Positions 61,901 through 64,000 of a stretch of 64,000 nucleotides of DNA are shown piece after piece. The notes under the pieces were generated by a model. It was not told the origin of the DNA. It worked only from the letters and a program-made list of their open reading frames with translations, and did not search any database. A program made the translations under genes and the position numbers. The stretch is from JABWAN01 sp041918175 (lineage in GTDB: Bacteria > Zhuqueibacterota > Zhuqueibacteria > Zhuqueibacterales > Zhuqueibacteraceae): positions 1 to 64,000 of the forward strand of contig JAYRWE010000121.1 of assembly GCA_041918175.1 (NCBI GenBank), given 5' to 3'. Positions within the stretch are counted from its first letter, which is position 1. The number at the start of each line of letters is the position of its first letter.

Positions 61901-64000
61901 TTTGATGACATGAAGAACGTAGATCGTGGATCGTTGGTCGTTGATCGTTTTTTACCATCCACAAGCCACGACCCACAATCTACGGCCACACACCCTCTGC
62001 TCGGGCAACGCCTCCACACGCCGTTGCTCCGGGATATTATTTTCGAGACGCAGCTCAGTCTCGCACATGCGCCGTTCATCGCGGAGCATCGCGTGCACGA
62101 CGTTGCGGTGTTGCCGACCACGGCTTATCTCGAAATGCTCACGAGCGCGGGGCACGAAGCTTTCGGCGAAGGCAGCCACGCGCTTGAGGACATGGACATT
62201 CGCGAAGCGCTCATTCTGCACGACGAGGAAACGCGCACGGTGCAACTCATGTTCTCGCCGGAGAGCGAGGCGCATTATCGTTTTCAAGTGATCAGCTTCG
62301 CCGCGAACGAGGCTTCATCTTTCAAAACGCATGCGAGCGGCAAGCTCGTGCTCGGGCAATCACACGAAGCGAGTGCGATGCGAACCGAGCTTGCAACGCT
62401 GCGGCAAGAGTGTCGCGCAGAAATTTCGCAAGCGGCTTTTTATCAAAACCTAAGCGCGCGCGGCTTGCAATTCGGCGCGCGCTTTCTCGGCGTTGCCAAG
62501 CTTTGGCGCGGAGAGAATAAAACGCTCGGCCAAATTCTTTTGCCCGAGGCGATTGCAAACGAGACGCACAGCTATCGCATTCATCCCGCGTTGTTGGATG
62601 CGTGCTTGCAAGTGATTGCCGCGGACGCGACGGTAGAAAGCACGAGCGAAATCTTCATGCCCATTGGCCTCGAATCGTTTCGCTTGCTCGCGTCGCCGTC
62701 GAGCGAGTTGTGGAGCTGCGCGACGATTCGGCCACAGGCTGCGCCCAACGCAGACACGCGCGTTTTGGATTTTCGCATTTATACTCCCGCGAGCGTGCTC
62801 GTGGCTGAACTGCTCGGCTTGCAAGTGAAGCGCGTGAAGCCGGAGCATTTGCAACGCAGCGCCGCGAATTTTCATGATTGGCTCTATGAAGTGAAATGGG
62901 AAGCGCAGCCCTTGCCGCAAATATCTGCGCCGAACGTCGCGGTAGATTTTGCGCCCGCGAGCCGCGACTTCGCCGCGCTCACTTCTTCTTACTTGCAGCA
63001 TCTCAGCGCACAGCACGGCTTTCAAATTTATGATGAAATCCTGCCGCAGCTTGATGCGTTGAGCGTCGCGTATGTGGTGCAAGCGTTCGAAACTTTGGGT
63101 TGGAAATTTTCTCTGAGCCAGCGTTTTACTTCAGCACAAGTGGCTACACAATTGGGCGTGATCGCACGGCATCAACGTTTGCTGCATCGCCTGCTCGAAA
63201 TTTTGCGGGAAGCGGGTTTTCTGCAATATGAAAATGAAACCTGGAAAGTGTGCCGCGAGCCGCAGCGCGTTGAATTGGTTGATCTCGCGCAAAATTTCTT
63301 GTTGAAGTTTCCCACGCAGCGCGCGGAGTTTGATTTGCTCCAACGCGGCGGTCAAAATCTCGCTGCGGTGTTGCGCGGTGAGTTCGATCCTTTGCAAGTG
63401 CTCTTTCCCGGCGGCTCGTTTGCCGTTGCCGAAAAATTGTACGACGACTCGTTGAGTGCGAAAGTTTATAATGGCGTGATGCGCGGCGTGGTGCAAGAGC
63501 TGGTGGCGCACTTGCCGCGCGAGCGCAAGTTGCGCGTGCTCGAAGTAGGTGCGGGCACGGGCGGCACACCTTCATTTATCTTGCAAGATTTTCCCCGAGA
63601 CCGTACGGAATATTTCTTCACCGATCTGTCGCCGCTCTTTCTTGCACGCGCTCAGGAAAAATTCAAAGCGTTTCCGTTTGTGCACTATGCCTTGCTCGAT
63701 CTCGAAAAAGATCCCGTGGCCCAAGGTTTCACGCCGCACAGCTTTGATCTCGTGATCGGCGCGAATGTCGTGCATGCTACGCGCGATTTGCGCGAAACGT
63801 TAGCGCATCTCAAGCGCATGCTCGCGCCCGAGGGTTTGCTCATGCTGTGCGAAGGCATGATGCCGCAAGGGTGGATCGATTTGACGTTCGGTATGACCGA
63901 AGGATGGTGGCGTTTCACCGATGTTGCATTGCGCGGCAATTATCCGCTCTTCGCACAAACACAGTGGCAGGCATTGCTCGAAAGCGAAGGCTTCACGCAA
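58925..64000 (+). CDS. Type I polyketide synthase PKS5: KS-AT-DH-cMT-... (cut by window end)
   Basis: The first 1692 residues of a module that runs off the window. A docking helix (SPLKRAFLKIEAMEAQLAAA) precedes KS (37-457; C210 in DTACSSS). AT (about 560-930) has S729 in GHSVGEY and SHAFHS, the malonyl type. DH (about 1023-1310) has H1055 in HRVHDVAVLP (Asp for the usual Gly) and DACLQ. cMT (from about 1355) has LEVGAGTGGTP near 1540. The order matches PKS3, so ER, KR and ACP may follow. The AT loop carries a G-rich inverted repeat plus a CAACGAG string, and the AT-DH region carries two GATCGTGG-type strings. The ATG is preceded by GGAGCAGG. Confidence 0.93.
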   Translation, partial: MSETGKTTKELSPLKRAFLKIEAMEAQLAAAESAKREPIAIVGLGCRLPNGIHTPQDFWQLLRDGVDAVKEFPRERWDIEAYYDPDPNAPGKMVTKWGAFLDNVDKFDAQLFGISPREAASMDPQQRLFLEVAWEALEHAGQAPEPLLSSRTGVFLAMCKIDYAQLIVKQNDPTLLDAYYASGNAYSTAAGRISYVLGLQGPCLTVDTACSSSLVAVHLACQSLRNGESNMALAGGINLVLSPDNTITFSKSNMLAADGRCKTFDAAADGFVQGEGCGIVVLKRLSDARAHGDRILALIRGTAINQDGASSGLTAPNGPAQEAVIRDALANAGLQPDEVSYIETHGTGTSLGDPIEVQAIGAALGNGRTKENPVLLGAVKTNLGHLEGAAGMAGLIKVVLALQHEQIPPTLHLKNPNPFIPWNELPVEVVTQLRAWPERNGKRIAGVSSFGFSGTNAHVVLQGDNEDKKEKEPSGLTRHVLALSAKNEAALNEMARSYAQHIADHGEQTLDEICYNANTGRARLSHRLAIAANTREEMREKLAAFTHGQMLPHVQRGFAANEDQPKIAFLFTGQGAQYLDMGRKLYETQPVFRAALERCEELLRPHLELPLLSVLYPAASTAQNNSPLEGGQGGVVGDIKNLSAVVDAMHPPLTPLKGGIAESNQQRATSNEQPVTSNQHSSPSALPLAPCPLLHQTAYTQPALFAIEYALAQLWQSWGIMPAIVMGHSVGEYVAACVAGVISLEDGLKLIAARGRLMQALPENGAMAAIFASQEKVANTIAPHRETVAIAAINGPENIVISGERNAVQEICAKLESAGVKHKPLTVSHAFHSPLMEPMLDEFEKVANTIKHSTPRIGFVSNLTGKAFDFRFTQNDPQPTIHNPQSYWRQHAREAVQFEASMQTLYEKGYRLFLEVGPQATLLSMASKRVPADDCVWIPSLRKGTDDEQQMLDSLGALFVNGVNPKWQGWYRDDAPRKVELPTYPFQRRRFWFDDMKNVDRGSLVVDRFLPSTSHDPQSTATHPLLGQRLHTPLLRDIIFETQLSLAHAPFIAEHRVHDVAVLPTTAYLEMLTSAGHEAFGEGSHALEDMDIREALILHDEETRTVQLMFSPESEAHYRFQVISFAANEASSFKTHASGKLVLGQSHEASAMRTELATLRQECRAEISQAAFYQNLSARGLQFGARFLGVAKLWRGENKTLGQILLPEAIANETHSYRIHPALLDACLQVIAADATVESTSEIFMPIGLESFRLLASPSSELWSCATIRPQAAPNADTRVLDFRIYTPASVLVAELLGLQVKRVKPEHLQRSAANFHDWLYEVKWEAQPLPQISAPNVAVDFAPASRDFAALTSSYLQHLSAQHGFQIYDEILPQLDALSVAYVVQAFETLGWKFSLSQRFTSAQVATQLGVIARHQRLLHRLLEILREAGFLQYENETWKVCREPQRVELVDLAQNFLLKFPTQRAEFDLLQRGGQNLAAVLRGEFDPLQVLFPGGSFAVAEKLYDDSLSAKVYNGVMRGVVQELVAHLPRERKLRVLEVGAGTGGTPSFILQDFPRDRTEYFFTDLSPLFLARAQEKFKAFPFVHYALLDLEKDPVAQGFTPHSFDLVIGANVVHATRDLRETLAHLKRMLAPEGLLMLCEGMMPQGWIDLTFGMTEGWWRFTDVALRGNYPLFAQTQWQALLESEGFTQ
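60796..61010. repeat. G-rich inverted repeat, CAACGAG string and CCCCTTG string in the PKS5 AT
   Basis: AATTCCCCCCTTGAGG...GGGGGGTGT (60797-60828) and CACCCCCCCCTAACC...AAGGGGGGAATT (60872-60904) are inverted. They are followed by CAACCAGCAACGAGCAACG words (to about 60963) and GCCTTGCCCCTTGCGCC words (to about 61005). All lie between LLSVLYP and LLHQTAYTQPALF. Confidence 0.85.
61546..61582. repeat. CCACAATCCACAATC string in the PKS5 AT C-terminal part
   Basis: GATCCACAACCCACAATCC and CACAATCCACAATC words, read DPQPTIHNPQS, between LTGKAFDF and YWRQHARE, as in PKS3. Confidence 0.7.
61915..61985. repeat. GATCGTGG...CCACAATCTACGG string in AT-DH linker of PKS5
   Basis: GTAGATCGTGGATCGTTGG on the left and CCACGACCCACAATCTACGG on the right form an imperfect inverted pair, read VDRGSLVVDR and TSHDPQSTA, between QRRRFWFDD and the DH start HPLLGQRL. 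Confidence 0.75.

Noticed and set aside
30009..64000. A thioesterase or reductase release domain
   Set aside because: None of PKS1-4 has residues after the ACP other than the docking tail, and PKS5 is cut before its end.
1..64000. tRNA or rRNA genes
   Set aside because: No cloverleaf with a GGTTCRA-type arm or rRNA segment was recognised by eye.

Overview
The window looks like a mid-GC chromosome of an uncultured Gram-negative bacterium of the FCB superphylum, most like candidate phylum KSB1 or the Calditrichota. This is an inference. It rests on two proteins ending in Por-type (T9SS type A) sorting domains with the NFPNPFNP/NYPNP start and a MVLLQ/MVLMR end, a DUF6029-like outer-membrane protein, Omp85-type barrels and frequent TTG starts.

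Bases 1-12 kb are a mixed accessory region: the 3' end of an IS110-type transposase, two Omp85-type outer-membrane proteins flanking a ParE-type toxin-antitoxin pair, a DNA methyltransferase followed by what looks like the collapsed remnant of its restriction enzyme, a GNAT acetyltransferase, a GT2 glycosyltransferase, a methyltransferase, and a TlpA-like/DUF6029 pair. A secreted redoxin follows whose reading frame is interrupted by one UGA exactly where the first active-site cysteine belongs, with a SECIS-like hairpin at the right distance. It is probably a selenoprotein.

Bases 12-30 kb hold a glycoconjugate module: four further glycosyltransferases, four APH-fold phosphotransferase-like proteins (two with the catalytic HGD changed to HGA and a duplicated N-lobe), two MsbA-type ABC exporters, an esterase with a sorting domain, and a sulfotransferase.

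Bases 30-64 kb carry five type I modular polyketide synthase genes, one module each, all on the plus strand: PKS1 KS-AT-DH-ER-KR-ACP, PKS2 KS-AT-KR-ACP, PKS3 KS-AT-DH-cMT-ER-KR-ACP, PKS4 KS-AT-cMT-ACP, PKS5 KS-AT-DH-cMT-(cut by window end). All AT domains have malonyl-type motifs, so branches would come from the C-methyltransferases. PKS2-5 start with a docking helix and PKS1 does not, which fits a collinear 1-to-5 order. With the neighbouring transferases and exporters, the likely product is an exported, glycosylated and perhaps sulfated polyketide or polyketide lipid. Between PKS genes are small islands on the minus strand: a HEPN pair, a DUF5678/aspartic-protease-like protein, a PD-ExK-like protein and a decayed YefM-YoeB module.

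The most unusual feature is that the PKS reading frames are riddled with in-frame copies of short repeat families that look like intergenic repeats: GC-rich hairpins, GATCGTGG/CCACGATC strings, CAACCAG strings, CAGTGATCA strings, and a GAAGTCGG palindrome that also lies between genes. They sit in interdomain linkers or surface loops, without stops, and different families have entered the same loop in paralogous modules. A separate MITE-like family is scattered between the genes.
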